Of a stretch of 64,000 bases of DNA, positions 53,050 to 64,000 are shown piece after piece (within the stretch, counting starts at the first letter, position 1; each line of letters opens with the position of its first letter). The DNA lies in assembly GCA_030063045.1 (NCBI GenBank), contig JAQSEB010000010.1:1543501-1607500 (forward strand), written 5' to 3'. The DNA is from Pratylenchus scribneri. Taxonomy: Eukaryota > Nematoda > Chromadorea > Rhabditida > Pratylenchidae. Under the pieces are notes generated by a model, which was not told the DNA's origin, ran no database searches, and was given only the letters and a program-made list of their open reading frames with translations. The position numbers were made by a program, and so were the translations under genes.

Positions 53050-53417
53050 CACTGTTTAAAGCAACAGAATATCAATTAGCCTTTTGAAATATTCCATATA
53101 ATTAAATTAATAAATTTAAATTAATTATTCGTTAAAACGAAATATTTGTGCGAAATAAATAAATAAATCCCATTAAGTTTTTATTTATATAAAATTAAAA
53201 TAAAATAAAGAGTGTCACAATCCAAAGTTATTCATTCAATCAATCAATCAATTTTAAATTTGGGTGGGTATAGGATTTAAATTAAAAGTGAAAACAAAAA
53301 AATTTCGGAAAAGTCAGAGGAGGAAAGGAAGAATTTATATTGATAAATAATAATGTGTTTTTGTGTGTCTCCTCATCATTAGAATTTGCGATATCTTCTT
53401 CATTTTAGAATCATCAA
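53050..53417. other. Spacer between clathrin heavy chain and the small membrane-protein genes
   Basis: 368 bp of AT-rich DNA with CAATCAATCAATCAA repeats near 53238. Short enough to be an intra-operon spacer. Confidence 0.4.
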
Positions 53418-56400
53418 TCATTTGCTGAATGGATAAGTCGAATAGCCTTGCGTGGGTGGGACTGCGGAATTGCCAAATGGAGGCGCAATTGGAGTGGTGG
53501 CATATCCCGAATTCGGTACTGATGGATAGGCGGGCAACATCAGTTGGGGTTCCACTGTAAAAATTGGAGGAATATTAGCAAATAAAATATTCATGATTGA
53601 TTATAAACGGGAAATTTTTTAATGGCGAAGATTATAATGTTTCAGTGTTTTACCCTAAACCCCCAAACCATATTTTCAATCGATAGATCTCGTCAAGATG
53701 AGTCATTTTATATTTAGTTTATAGGTTTAATCAATTTTAAGCCAGTTTGAAACAAAAACCGGTTTGGGATTTTATTTTAAACCATTTAAACCATCTTGCG
53801 ATTTTTGTTCAAAATTGGTTTTAAACTAATTAAACCTAAGCCGGTTCAAATACAAAAAAAAATTTATTTGACGCCATCGGGTATCGAACCGTTAACCCAA
53901 TGTGATAAACTTTGTGGTTAAACCGACTGACTGAGCTATTTGTCTTGAGCTCAAAATTATTATACCACTTGAACTTGAAGAGATTTATCGATCGGATATA
54001 AGGTTTGGGTGTCAAGGACAAACCGTTAAATCGCTAATCTTTTCTTCATTTTCAATAATTTGTTTCGTCATTTTCAATGTTTTTTTTTGCAAATTAAATA
54101 CTATCCAATATAAAACTAACTCATGCTTCCCGTTCGCTGTTGTTGTTCCTTCACTTCCTCTTTGCGTTCAGCATCGGCTCTTTCGAGTCGTTCAATCTAA
54201 TTTAAATATTAAAATATTCAAAATTAAATATTTTTAAAAAAATACCCGTGCACCAAAATCTCGCATCGCTTGAATCATGAAAGGCATTGCATAGTCCACA
54301 ATTTTGTAACGCCATGCCAGCTCCAAAACCACATCCGGCTTCAACAAATCATAGCATTTGAACAAAAGTGCCGAAAAGCAATCATTGAGGCCTTCTTTCA
54401 GGAAGAATTTCATCAAATCTTCCACAATTTCCTGTTGACGACTTTCTGCCGCATAATCCATCGCATCCTAAAATTTAATTTATAAATAAATTGCAATTAT
54501 ATATTAAAATTACCGGATAAAGTTTGTCCTTTTTGCACAGTTCAACGGATTGTTTCCAACGATTATTTCCCTTGTAAAGATAGGCTGAGATTCGACGGAA
54601 TTCTACGAGTGGATGATTTTCCAGCTGCTGTGCCAGTGCAATATTGTCAAAATTGTCATATGTTTCGATGCTGGCCTTCAGCGACTCATAGTCTTCATCC
54701 TCAATGAACAATTGATTGAGGCATTCATTCAGTGCCTTGTTGTTCAAATTTTGCACTTGGCGAAGATAGGGTTGAACCAGGGCGAGATTATTGGCTTAAA
54801 AAATAAAATAATTAAATATCAAATATAAAAATAATTACTTTTTTGGAAGAATGCAACTGTTCGGGTCTGGTCAAGACGTTGTGAGAGGACCATCAAAAGA
54901 TCATTCAGCAATGTCGGTTTATAGTCCAAATAAAATTGAATTGCCTTGTAATACAATTCCACATTGGCAACCTTAAATAATTATGGATGAATTCATGGAT
55001 TAAAAGTTATGGTTTTTTTTTGGCTTATTTGTTTATTGAATATAAAACAATTGGATTGAATTTTTTTATAGAGAAAAAAGTGCAAATTTCTACAACCTTC
55101 GTAACAATTTCTTTGAAATGTTGTTCACGCCAAGCTTCGGTAGGATGCTGGATCATTGTCAAAACAGCATTGTCATATTCTTCATATTTATCATAGAGGA
55201 ATACCAGCTCCGACCAAAGATGAGCTTGCTCTGCGGCTCGCAAAACCTAAAAAATAAGTGTAATTTTTAAATAGAATGATTGAAAAAAAACCTTTGGAAT
55301 ATTCACACGTGACCAGAACAAGTCCAAATGTTCACGCATTTTCTCCGGTTTAAATTTGCTGTAGAGGATGGCCAACTCCGTGAACATTCCCATATGGGCT
55401 CGTTCCAGGCCCAAAGCAGCTTCCAGCAATGCAATCAGCTCGTTGAAATGGCCACGATTTTGGTAATAATTGATCAATTCTTCGAGCTCATCAGCGTGGA
55501 CAACAATATGGAGGCCACAAATTTGGGCCAGACGAAATTCTTGATGGCTCACACAGGCAAAACAGACCTTTAAAAAAGATGCAAATTATGAATTGGTTGT
55601 GGATTTTTGAGTTTTGAACCATTTTTTTTCTCCTTATATGATTAGAATAAAATTTTTTGAGCATTATTTCATGTTCTTAAAGTAATTTTTGACTTTTTTT
55701 TTTATCTATTTTGGAACTTTTTTCAAGGAAAATTTCATTAGAAAATGCAGTAAAACCAAAAATTACCTAATTTGAGGCTTCCGAAATTTATTTTGGCAAT
55801 TTTCCAAAAAATTATTGTAAATTTTGGCAATTATTGTGCAGTAAAAATTCATTTCTAATTATGAATTAAATAAAATTAAATTTACTTGTTTCCATGTCTT
55901 AGTGGAATTTGCCTTCCTCGCTGCATCCACTGCCCCAGGGAAGTCGCCCAACTCCACCAGGGTTGTTGCCAGCCGAGCATAGTTGCTAATGGAGTTGAAG
56001 AGAATTCGGGCCGCATCATTCATTCCCTGTTCAGTGCATCGATCGCCAACTTGTTGAACTTGAGCATGGTTGGGCTCGGCGATGAATTCCTCCAAATCAG
56101 TGAGACGGCCAGTTTTGGCATATGCAAAGCATAGTTCCGTTTCGATGAATGATTCACGTGACTTCTTCCGGGCCATTTGCAAATAGCGGACAAGGTCCTC
56201 CCAGTGGTTGGTTTCTGAACATTTTTTGGCCACTTCAATGAATGCGCTTGGATCATCGGCTTTGATGAATGAGTCGACGGCCTCCTTCACAAGTCCTTCC
56301 ATCAGTTGTGCCTTGGCCAGGGCAGCCCAAACTGGCGGTTCATTGACCTTCTCTGCGAATTCATAGGCTCGGTCCAGATTTTTGACGTTTTCGATCAACA

Positions 56401-59400
56401 CCTAAAATTTAAAATATTTAATTTATCCTAAATTTGATATTTTTTTAATAATTTTAATTATTAATTCAAAAATTTTCTAAATATATTTTAATAATTTTCG
56501 TAAATACAAATTTTTATTTAATTCTTTATCAAAAAAAAATTAATTTTTTACTTTGATTGCCGATGCATTCACACCAAATTTGCGGAAAATTGCAAATGCC
56601 TCCTCATAGAGCTTATTGGTAATGGCAATATTGGCAATGTCCGGTGCATCATAGTTGTCCAGTTTTTGAATGTATTCCATCACTCGCGATGAGTCCGCTT
56701 TCATTGCAGTGAGGATTAGAAGGTTTTGAAGATTGCGATGTTCGCTGAACGTTGAATTGTCCAGCACGATTTTCTCTAGCAGTTCAATCAGCTCATTGGG
56801 CAGGTCGGCCGCCATAAATGCTTTCACAGTGATTGTAATGTCATCCGGATCCAGCGTTTCGGTCAGTGCCGTTTGGACAACTTGATCGATGAGCTGGCGT
56901 CGATATTGATTTTCTTCGGCAAGTACGGTGGCCCAAAGCTCATTGTCACGGCGTCGGACCAGGTAGCGGGCCAAATTTTTGAACAGTGAATTCTCATTGC
57001 AAACCTAAATAAAAATTGGGTGTATTATTGAACTTTTAGATGGTAAATTTATTCAAATTTTATAACTAAAACAATTGAAAAAATTTCCAAAATAAATTAT
57101 GTATGGAATATCAAATTTCAGTGTAAATCCTGAATCCTCCATTTTCTTATTTCCTCCAATTCATTCATTTGATATTTGCTAAACGGGAACTAACCGAAAT
57201 CAACTCATCATCGCAACGTCCGCGTTCATAGGCAACCAGGGCATAGTGAGGATCACGTTTTTGGCAATATTTCCCAATCACTTTTGGATCATAGAATTGA
57301 TTCTCGCGTAGATAACGTTCCGGATTGTTGTTGGAATCGATGTAGATTTTGGCTAGGGCATTGTGCGTAGCCTGATCCTGATTTCCTTCATGCACTCGAT
57401 TCTCCAGCCAGGCGCTCAACAATTTCAGGCTTAAAATAAATAGTTATTTTTATTGTAAAATGGAAGGTATTATAAAGGAAATTTGATTTTCGTTTAGGTT
57501 TTGCTAGTGGAATTTGGGGGAAAATTACCGGAAAAATAATTTTGATGAATCGTGTCAATGTCAAAGTACAAATTTTTGATTTAAAAAAATAGTGGAATGG
57601 AAGAAATGATCAAAGGTTTTTTTCGAATGGGAGAATTTTATAAATCGTCTAAAGTTCGGTTCCCGTCACCGGCAATAGAGTGGGAAAAGGTTTGTGGGGG
57701 GGGGGGGGTTGTAGGTTTCAAATAAACATGAAATACCAAAGTTAAAGTTACTTTGATTTTCTCATCAAGTCTTTTATAATTGACTTTATACAATTTTTCA
57801 TTAAAAGTAGGACTTTTATCAAAAATAAAAAATGATCAAAAGTATAAAATTTTTCATCCAAATTCTTTGACAAAGTTTTCTTTACTTTGTCAAGTATACT
57901 CGTGCCCAAAATGCTAATACTGACCGATTGCGTTTCTCCACCTCCTCCACCAGCTCATCAATGTCAAATTTGCCTTTGGTGTTTTGAATGAGTTGCTTGA
58001 TTGTATCCTCACTGCAATCCACATCAAGCAGCGCGCCAATGACAATGGGCAGACGTTTTGGATTGACTTTGCTCACAAACACCTCAATGGATTTCATCAA
58101 ATTGCTGCGGTACAAATAGAGCACGAGGTCATGGACCATATTGTGACGGTCGCAAACAATGATCAGTGGTAACTAAAAATTATTACGTATTTACAAAAAA
58201 ATGCTCAAAATTATTTTACTTGATCTGCCAATTTTGCCTCCTTCAAATATGTTTTCACTCGTTCGGCGTCATAACAATTCGATTCACGGCAAATTCGCTC
58301 AACTTCTTTGAGTTGACCAGTCCTTGTGGCAGCCTGAATATATTTTATCAATTAAATTTAAATAAATTAGAAATATTCTTACTTGAATATATTTGAAATG
58401 AACTTCAGGATCTTGGCTGAAGTTCACAATGGAACCGAGGAAATAGAATAATCCTTCATAACTTTTGAATGATTCAAAGAGGTCGATGAGTGCTTGGGTT
58501 GTCAGCTGTTCACAATATTTTGAGGCAATTTGCACAACAATTTGGAGATTTTGACGAAGATTGGCTTGCAACATTGCTTTCAAGCATTCCAGTGAATCTT
58601 GCACATTCAATCGGCCAAAAAAGTTGACCAACCACTGAAAAGGATTTTTTAGTTGAAATTGTTGGTAAAATAGTGTTTTGAGATATGAATTTTTTTTTGT
58701 TAAAATTGTTTTATTTCTTCTAAACATGTACTTTTTAATGTATAAAAGTGCCTTAAATTGACTATCGAGCGTCGAGCCCGAAAAATTAACTTCATGTGAG
58801 TGGGTTCGAACCCAAGACCTATACTTTGCAAAACTTAAGGTTGTCGAAAATAAGCTATTGTTTATAATATTAAATAAAATTTACCTCCGGATTGAAATGC
58901 TGTGTGTGCACAACTGTTCGTTTAATGTCATAAAGGTCCGTGAAATGTTCCAGTGCACGCTGGAGGAGGCCGGCTTTCTCACAGAGTTGACCAATTGTGG
59001 CACGATCATAATGACTGAACATTTTGTTGCCGAGGATTGCATCCGCCACTTTCGGATTCGAAATCAAATTCATTTCCAGCAATCGTGTTTGCAGAAGACC
59101 TTGCGATTCGTTGTCACCTTTGAGTGCCTCCAAGAGGAATGCAGTGCATTGTTGGATGTTTGAAGCTTCAACAAAGCAATCAACAATCTACAAAATTGTT
59201 TTAAATTAATTATGTTTTTAAATCCAAAAAATTAATCAAAACCTGATTGATATCAGCCAAAGGCTCTCCATTTGGTCCCTCATTGACAAGCATTTGAGCG
59301 AAAGTCGAGGCATTGTCCGGATGTGTGCGCAACACTTGTCTCATTTGGAACAAATAGTCCGGCTCATAGTTGACCTTTTTGGCGTACAAAATGATTTTGT

Positions 59401-61260
59401 CGAATTGTCCCATTTCGGCAAAGCATTGCACAACTTTATGGGGCACATTTCCACGCAGATAAATGCTCAATGCCAAATTGACGTCGTATTGTTTGACCAG
59501 ATCGCCCAACTCTTCGTTGTAATCCAATTTATTTTCGGCAATCCATTTTTCAACAAGTTGTTTTCGACCCTAAAAATTTAAATATTTATTAAATATTTGG
59601 AACATCCAAAACCTGAATAAGAACTGGCCGACACAATTCGAGTGATTCATATTTGTTCAGTGAGCCCTGTTCCAGCAGTGCATTGAAGTAAATAAGCAGA
59701 GGGGGCGTCGATTTTCCTTGCGGTTGAGCTGATTGGAATTTTGCCAGCGTTTGTGGTGTTCGAAGAATGTGTTGCGGTGCAAATGCGGCCACCTTTGCTG
59801 CTTCCATATAATTGCCATTTCCAATGAGTAAGTTGAATTTGCGGACAAAAAGTTCCTCTGCGCCCGGAAGATTGCAACGCGAGGCCAGCTTCAGTGCCAA
59901 ATCCGGGTTTTGCAATTGTTGAGTCACATATGGGATGATGTTCAGCTCGTCCAGACCGACACAAACAACCTGCGAAATTTTCAAAAATTAAATAATTTTG
60001 GGTTATTAAACAAAACCTGTCCACTTCGGTTGATCCCCACAATGCCATTGGTCGGAGTGTATTCGGTGCTGATGAACACGGTGTTGGTGGAAATTCGCAC
60101 CGTGTAAATGGTCAATCCCGTCTCGATGTCAAAGATGAACACATAACCATATTTGGTGATCATGTACAGTATACCATGTTTTGCTGATGCCTTTAATAAG
60201 CAAATTGATTTTAGTGAGAAAACTTAAATCTGATCTGTTGCTACAAACCTGCATTGCAACCGGAAAATCTGCTTTGGCGTCCACCGGATAAACAACATCG
60301 ATTGCTTTCTTTTGGTATGATTGATTGCCACTTGGAGTAGCAGAAACTTCAACAATGTGCAACTAAAATGCTTATATTACTAAATCCCAATATAATTTAC
60401 AAAACCTTTCCACCAGAAACATTGCGGAAAGAAAAGCAAAACAAATTGCTGGGCAGTGGATTCCCTTCGATTTTGAATTGGGTGAAGCATGCAGCATGTC
60501 CTTCGATTGGCTGTGAAACCTTGCGTTCGGTGCTGTAGAGTTGCATTGAACCAACAACGCTTGAGTCCTAAAGTTTAGGTTTTAATGAATAAAAAAGAAG
60601 TTTTATATTGGCTTTCAAACCTTTGCTGCTATTCCGATCAAAAGCAAGAACTTTCCATCTGCATCAGAGCGGTAATTGATAATCTGGGTATTCTGCAAAG
60701 TTGAATGCCGGTCAAAAACTTTGACTGGTGCGGGCTCTCCTAAATTTCAATTGTTTATAGTTTTGCACAAATTTTTAATTTTATACCGCTGAGTGACCAA
60801 TGGTAGACTGAATTTTCGGTGACAATCCCGACAATGTCAGGTGTTATCCACTTCCAAAAGATAACATCCTCAGTTGCAACATGAGTTTTCACTTTGGCTT
60901 TCACTTCTAGGTCAAAAATTTGGAGAGTTTTGCCCGCTAAAATTATCCATTTTAAACTTTTGATGAGCTTTAAACAAACATTTTAGAGCGAGAATTTTGG
61001 AGTTTGGATTCATCACAGCCGAATCGGCACTAATTGGTCTTCGCAAAACGTCATTTGGGTTGGCCACATCAACAATGACAACTTGAGCGGAATCTCCAAC
61101 AATTTCACGAACCACAATGTATTTGTCAGATTCCATCGTAACATTGCCGAAATTGATATTGTCTGGATTGATTCCAACTTTTTGTAACTAAAATATAATG
61201 TTGTTATTAAACATTTACCGAGAACAGTTCATTGAAACGGATTGGAATCAAAGAAGTCAT
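53418..61260 (-). CDS. chc-1: Clathrin heavy chain
   Basis: Large gene of roughly 20 exons; ATG at 61260 ([15 protein letters not shown]), stop at 53418-53420. The N-terminal beta-propeller exons (60.0-61.2 kb) read [40 protein letters not shown] and [15 protein letters not shown]. The heavy-chain repeat solenoid fills 54.2-60 kb (e.g. [60 protein letters not shown]). The trimerisation region ends in [20 protein letters not shown] and [20 protein letters not shown]. The last exon is Pro/Tyr-rich ([20 protein letters not shown]). It forms triskelia for coated-vesicle formation in endocytosis and Golgi traffic. All regions of the family are present. Introns hold one SINE, one MITE and one AT-rich repeat. 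Confidence 0.97.
53635..54060. repeat. MITE-like element carrying a tRNA-like segment, in clathrin intron
   Basis: The left arm (CCCAAACCATATTTTCAATC then GATAGATCTCGTCAAGATG) is mirrored by the right arm (GAGATTTATCGATCGGATAT ... AGGTTTGGGTGTC). The centre has 'ttaaaccatcttgcgatttttgttcaaaattgg'. About 53870-53945, read on the minus strand, is tRNA-like: TAGCTCAGTCAGTCGGTTTA, then GGTTAACGGTTCGATACCC. Same layout as 16.7 kb. Confidence 0.7.
55600..55855. repeat. AT-rich intronic repeat, same family as 11.1 kb
   Basis: Clathrin intron with 'ttttggaacttttttcaaggaaaatttcattagaaaatgcagtaaaacc' and 'aaattacctaatttgaggcttccgaaatt'. Confidence 0.6.
57696..57708 (+). repeat. 13-base G tract in a clathrin intron
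   Basis: Uninterrupted G run following 'aaaaggtttgt'. Together with the 20-base run at 37449-37468 it is one of two long G homopolymers in the window. Confidence 0.9.
58725..58855 (-). repeat. tRNA-derived SINE copy in clathrin intron
   Basis: ACTTTTTAATGTATAAAAGTG and GTGGGTTCGAACCCAAGACC match the family in the minus orientation. Confidence 0.7.
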
Positions 61261-62272
61261 TTTAATTTTCTGAATCAATAACTTTGATATTTTTTCTCTG
61301 AAATTTTGATTAATTTATTAAGCAGGCAGGTGAAAATGCTAACAAAGTAAATATGAAATAAATAAACCCAAACCTAATTTTTAAATTCGATTTTTCTAGG
61401 ATATATCCAAATCCTATCTTAAACATCATCTTGACGTCCTTAATTCTTTATATAGCTTACTCACTCCTTCCATTCAAATGATGGAAATTGAAAGGAATGA
61501 TGAGGAAAATGTTGATTTGTTGAACTAATAATTACGTACGACGTGTGTGTGGTGATGCGGATGAATAATGATCGGAATGCGAATGGAAATGGAAGTCAGT
61601 CCTCGTCCTCGACCTCGAGAACGCGACCACGCACATTTTCACATATAATTCATGTATGTTTTAAAGCGACTTTTCGTCCTTTTCTTTTTCATCTCACCTC
61701 TCTCTTAAAATAGGTTCATATCTCACTCATTCTCGAATCTCAATCTCGAATAAAGCATGAAAATGAACAAGATACCAAACCAAACCAAATACCAAACCAT
61801 CAATCCAAACCATTCTCGACACGTTCCGTTCCTATTTATTTTCACTCTCTCTCTGCAATATTTATATCCTTTTCCGCATTGAATTTGGTGGTTTATTTAC
61901 TGCGTGTGTGTGCTACTTACTCTGTCTGTTGGGTGGACTTTTTTGCTGGCGAATATTATCCGAAAAATCGATATAAACGAAACAGTAGGTAGTTGGAGGA
62001 TGTCGGCTTTGGTAGCCTAGCTATTGCTAGCGTAGCTCGTAGCATATAACATGGCATATATTTCTAGCAAGCATAAAACGGCAACAGAGATAGGGGAATG
62101 AGATGAATGATGCTTGCTATGTTTGTTGGGATTGGTTTTACGTTTACGTGTAAATCTGTTTGCTTTTTTCTGAATGATAAAATTTGGTTTATTATTGTAA
62201 ATTTAATGTCAATTTTTTCAGATTATCAAAATATCAATCAAAAATTTTGATTAATTAAAATTGTCAAATCTT
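61261..62272. other. Divergent promoter region between clathrin and MTMR3/4
   Basis: About 1 kb with CT-rich tracts (CTCTCTCTC near 61.84 kb), several 'aaccaaaccaaataccaaacc' repeats and short GTGTGTG runs. It separates two genes transcribed outward. No exon was recognised. Confidence 0.5.
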
Positions 62273-63733
62273 ATGCCCTGCAACGATCAGCCTTTGTGCG
62301 GCGAAGGAAGCACAACGTGTACAAACAACAACAATGATATCCTTGAAGTGCACCATATAGCACCGTCATCAAGCAGTACAATAAATGGGAATATTGTCGA
62401 ACAAATTGTTGAAGAAAGACGAGTCAATATAAGTGCATCTGCTGAGAATGTAACATCCCAAAATGTTCAAACGGTTCAACCGGAGCAGAAAACCACCACA
62501 AATTGTAGCAGATCGCGCATTACGGTAAGCAAAATAGCAATTGAGATTCTAAAAAATGTTAAATTAAGTCATTTCGATCTATTAATTTACAAACAATTGC
62601 ACTGCCAGGAGAAGAATTGCTTTCGAATCCGGATAGCGAAAATTGTATAACAATGGAATCATGTATGGTTTTAATTTTAATTACAAATATTAAAATGTAT
62701 TTTTAATAAATTAAGGTCATCTGTTTTTAACTCAATACAGACTCATCATCATTTCTCGTAATCAAAATGCAATGTGTGCCATACCATTGACGGGAGTTGA
62801 TGTAATTTTCTAAATAAATTTTAAACATCAAATTTAATGTGTTTTTTTCAGTTATTGGAAGCAAAAGACATTGTTGGACTGCAAATTAGTTGTAAAGATG
62901 GCCGGATAATAAAGTTTGCTTTTTAATCAAATTAATAAATTTTAAAATATTTTCATTTCATAGATTTCGAGCCGAAAATAGTGAAATGGCTTGCACATGG
63001 TACAAAAAATTGATGCAAAAAACGTGCGCTGCCCGTGATTTATCCAACATTTTTGCTTTCAAATTTTATGCTGAAAGTATGAAAGCAAAACAGCCACCAA
63101 ATTGGTTGCGAAGGGAGATGCAAAAGGGGTCAGCCCGTGAACAATTGAAACAGGAATTTTCGTGAGTTTTGAAATATTTACCTTTTTTTTTACTTATTTC
63201 ATTTTAGACGATTTAAATTGAACGATAACAATTGGAAAATCTCACATGTCAATGAAAATTTTGAGTATGTTCAAAAATTTTTTTTTAAAAATATTTAAAT
63301 AATTTTTAGTGTTTGTTTGACTTATCCACAACATTTGATTGTGCCATCCTCAATAAATGATGAGGAATTGAAGCAAATGTCTTTTGGCCGTTGTCATCAC
63401 CGCTTTCCCACATTGGTTTGGCGAAATCGAAGGAACGGGGCCGTCCTATTACGGAGTAGTCAACCATCAATTGGATTTTTTGGAATGTCAATGTCAAATG
63501 AGTAAGAAAATTAATTTCAAAATTGAAAATTTAAATGCATTTTTTTGTGTAGCAAAGATGTCACTCTTTACGAGAAAATTCGCGCAGCAATTTCAACAGG
63601 TTTTAGAACATAAAATAAATTTTATTAATTAAATTTAAAATAGATCCAAATTACAAAATTCTCATTGTCGATGCCCGTTCCTACACGGCTGCATGGGCGA
63701 ATCGGGCCAAAGGCGGTGGATTCGAAACGGCCG
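62273..63733 (+). CDS. MTMR3/4-type myotubularin (5' part; continues beyond window)
   Basis: ATG at 62273 is preferred over a non-ATG frame 12 bp upstream. Exon 1 (62273-62524) is an Asn/Thr/Ser-rich extension. The PH-GRAM domain follows over three exons (LPGEELLSNPDSENC, FLTQYRLIIISRNQNA, GLQISCKDGRIIK). NNWKISHVNENFDVCLTYPQ leads into the phosphatase fold: HLIVPSSINDEELKQMSFGR, RFPTLVWRNRRNGAVLLRSS and DARSYTAAWANRAKGGGFE, which matches MTMR3/4. The last exon seen ends at 63733 with a GTAAGC donor. The catalytic CSDGWDR motif and any FYVE domain lie beyond the window, so whether the enzyme is active cannot be judged. Family members act on PI3P and PI(3,5)P2 on endosomes. Confidence 0.85.
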
Positions 63734-63799
63734 GTAAGCCATTAGATTTTAGCTCATGAAAATGCTTTGATTAAGCTACAATAGGGTTGAATATTGGAA

Positions 63800-63955
63800 A
63801 AAATATCGATATTAACATAAGGGGAACCTTTACTTTTGCAAAATTTAGGTCTCGGGTTCGAATCCGCCCAGAGGAATTTTCGAGCTTGGTAGTCAATTTT
63901 ATTATCCATTCCACAGTGTATTCTGTATTTATAGTCGAAAATAGATTATTTAAAA
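63800..63955 (+). repeat. tRNA-derived SINE copy in MTMR intron
   Basis: TTAGGTCTCGGGTTCGAATC followed by CGCCCAGAGG and a 'attccacagtgtattctgtatttatagtcgaaaatag' tail. Same family as the copies in Kidins220 and PWP2. Confidence 0.75.
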
Positions 63956-64000
63956 CAAAAAAGTTTACCGTAAAACATTAATTTTATTTTACCTCATTTT

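Noticed and set aside
53865..53950. Possible functional tRNA gene (minus strand)
   Set aside because: Same element layout as at 16.9 kb; no convincing cloverleaf.
62261..62272. Non-ATG start 12 bp upstream of the MTMR start
   Set aside because: The first ATG at 62273 gives the same frame and follows an AT-rich leader; nothing supports TTG use.

Overview
The window is nuclear DNA of an animal, almost certainly a nematode. Genes are compact, intron-rich and densely packed on both strands. Most introns are short and AT-rich and end in TTTTCAG, ATTTTAG or similar. Exons are clearly richer in G+C than introns. Several genes lie head-to-tail 190-370 bp apart, as in nematode operons. I cannot name the species. 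No spliced-leader RNA, rRNA or intact tRNA gene was seen.

Layout, left to right. 664-4036 (-): an RS-domain nuclear protein with an unusual Pro/Phe/Asp/Gly repeat, running off the left edge. 5143-5865 (+): a small acidic protein of unknown function. 6323-15770 (+): a Kidins220/ARMS orthologue (ankyrin repeats, KAP NTPase, four membrane segments). 16255-22436 (-): PWP2, a UTP-B ribosome-biogenesis WD40 protein, with a possible tiny gene just upstream. 23252-27280 (+): the C-terminal half of TTC7 behind a new MGN-type N-terminus. 27667-30094 (-): an STK32/YANK kinase with an altered HRD motif. 31305-31961 (-): a small single-pass membrane protein. 33193-35142 (-): a TLDc/MEAK7-like protein. 35613-35944 (+): a tiny TOM5-like membrane protein with a duplicated last exon. 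39142-40969 (+): a ten-cysteine Ly6/uPAR-type surface protein assembled here from four exons. 41401-45799 (-): ALDH7A1 (antiquitin). 46449-48277 (+): a membrane-anchored protein with a degenerate flavodoxin-like fold. 48537-51537 (-): MRE11. 51774-52582 and 52771-53049 (-): two paralogous tail-anchored proteins. 53418-61260 (-): clathrin heavy chain. 62273 to the right edge (+): an MTMR3/4-type myotubularin.

Repeats are a major component, mostly in introns. (1) Four arrays of a 29-bp satellite with a palindromic TTTCCGGAAA core, two of them inside ALDH7A1 introns. (2) About twenty copies of a tRNA-derived SINE carrying a CGGGTTCGAACCCG-type B box; one copy is split by an insertion made of GGTACC/ACCGGT palindromes. 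(3) Several families of inverted-repeat (MITE-like) elements, some carrying a tRNA-like segment. (4) An intronic AT-rich element seen in eight places.

Functionally this is a mixed housekeeping segment. Membrane-trafficking and phosphoinositide genes recur (clathrin, MTMR3/4, TTC7, Kidins220), and three predicted proteins begin with an MGN myristoylation-type sequence. All gene models are hand-spliced from GT-AG signals and protein-family resemblance; exon ends were checked in frame only where stated.
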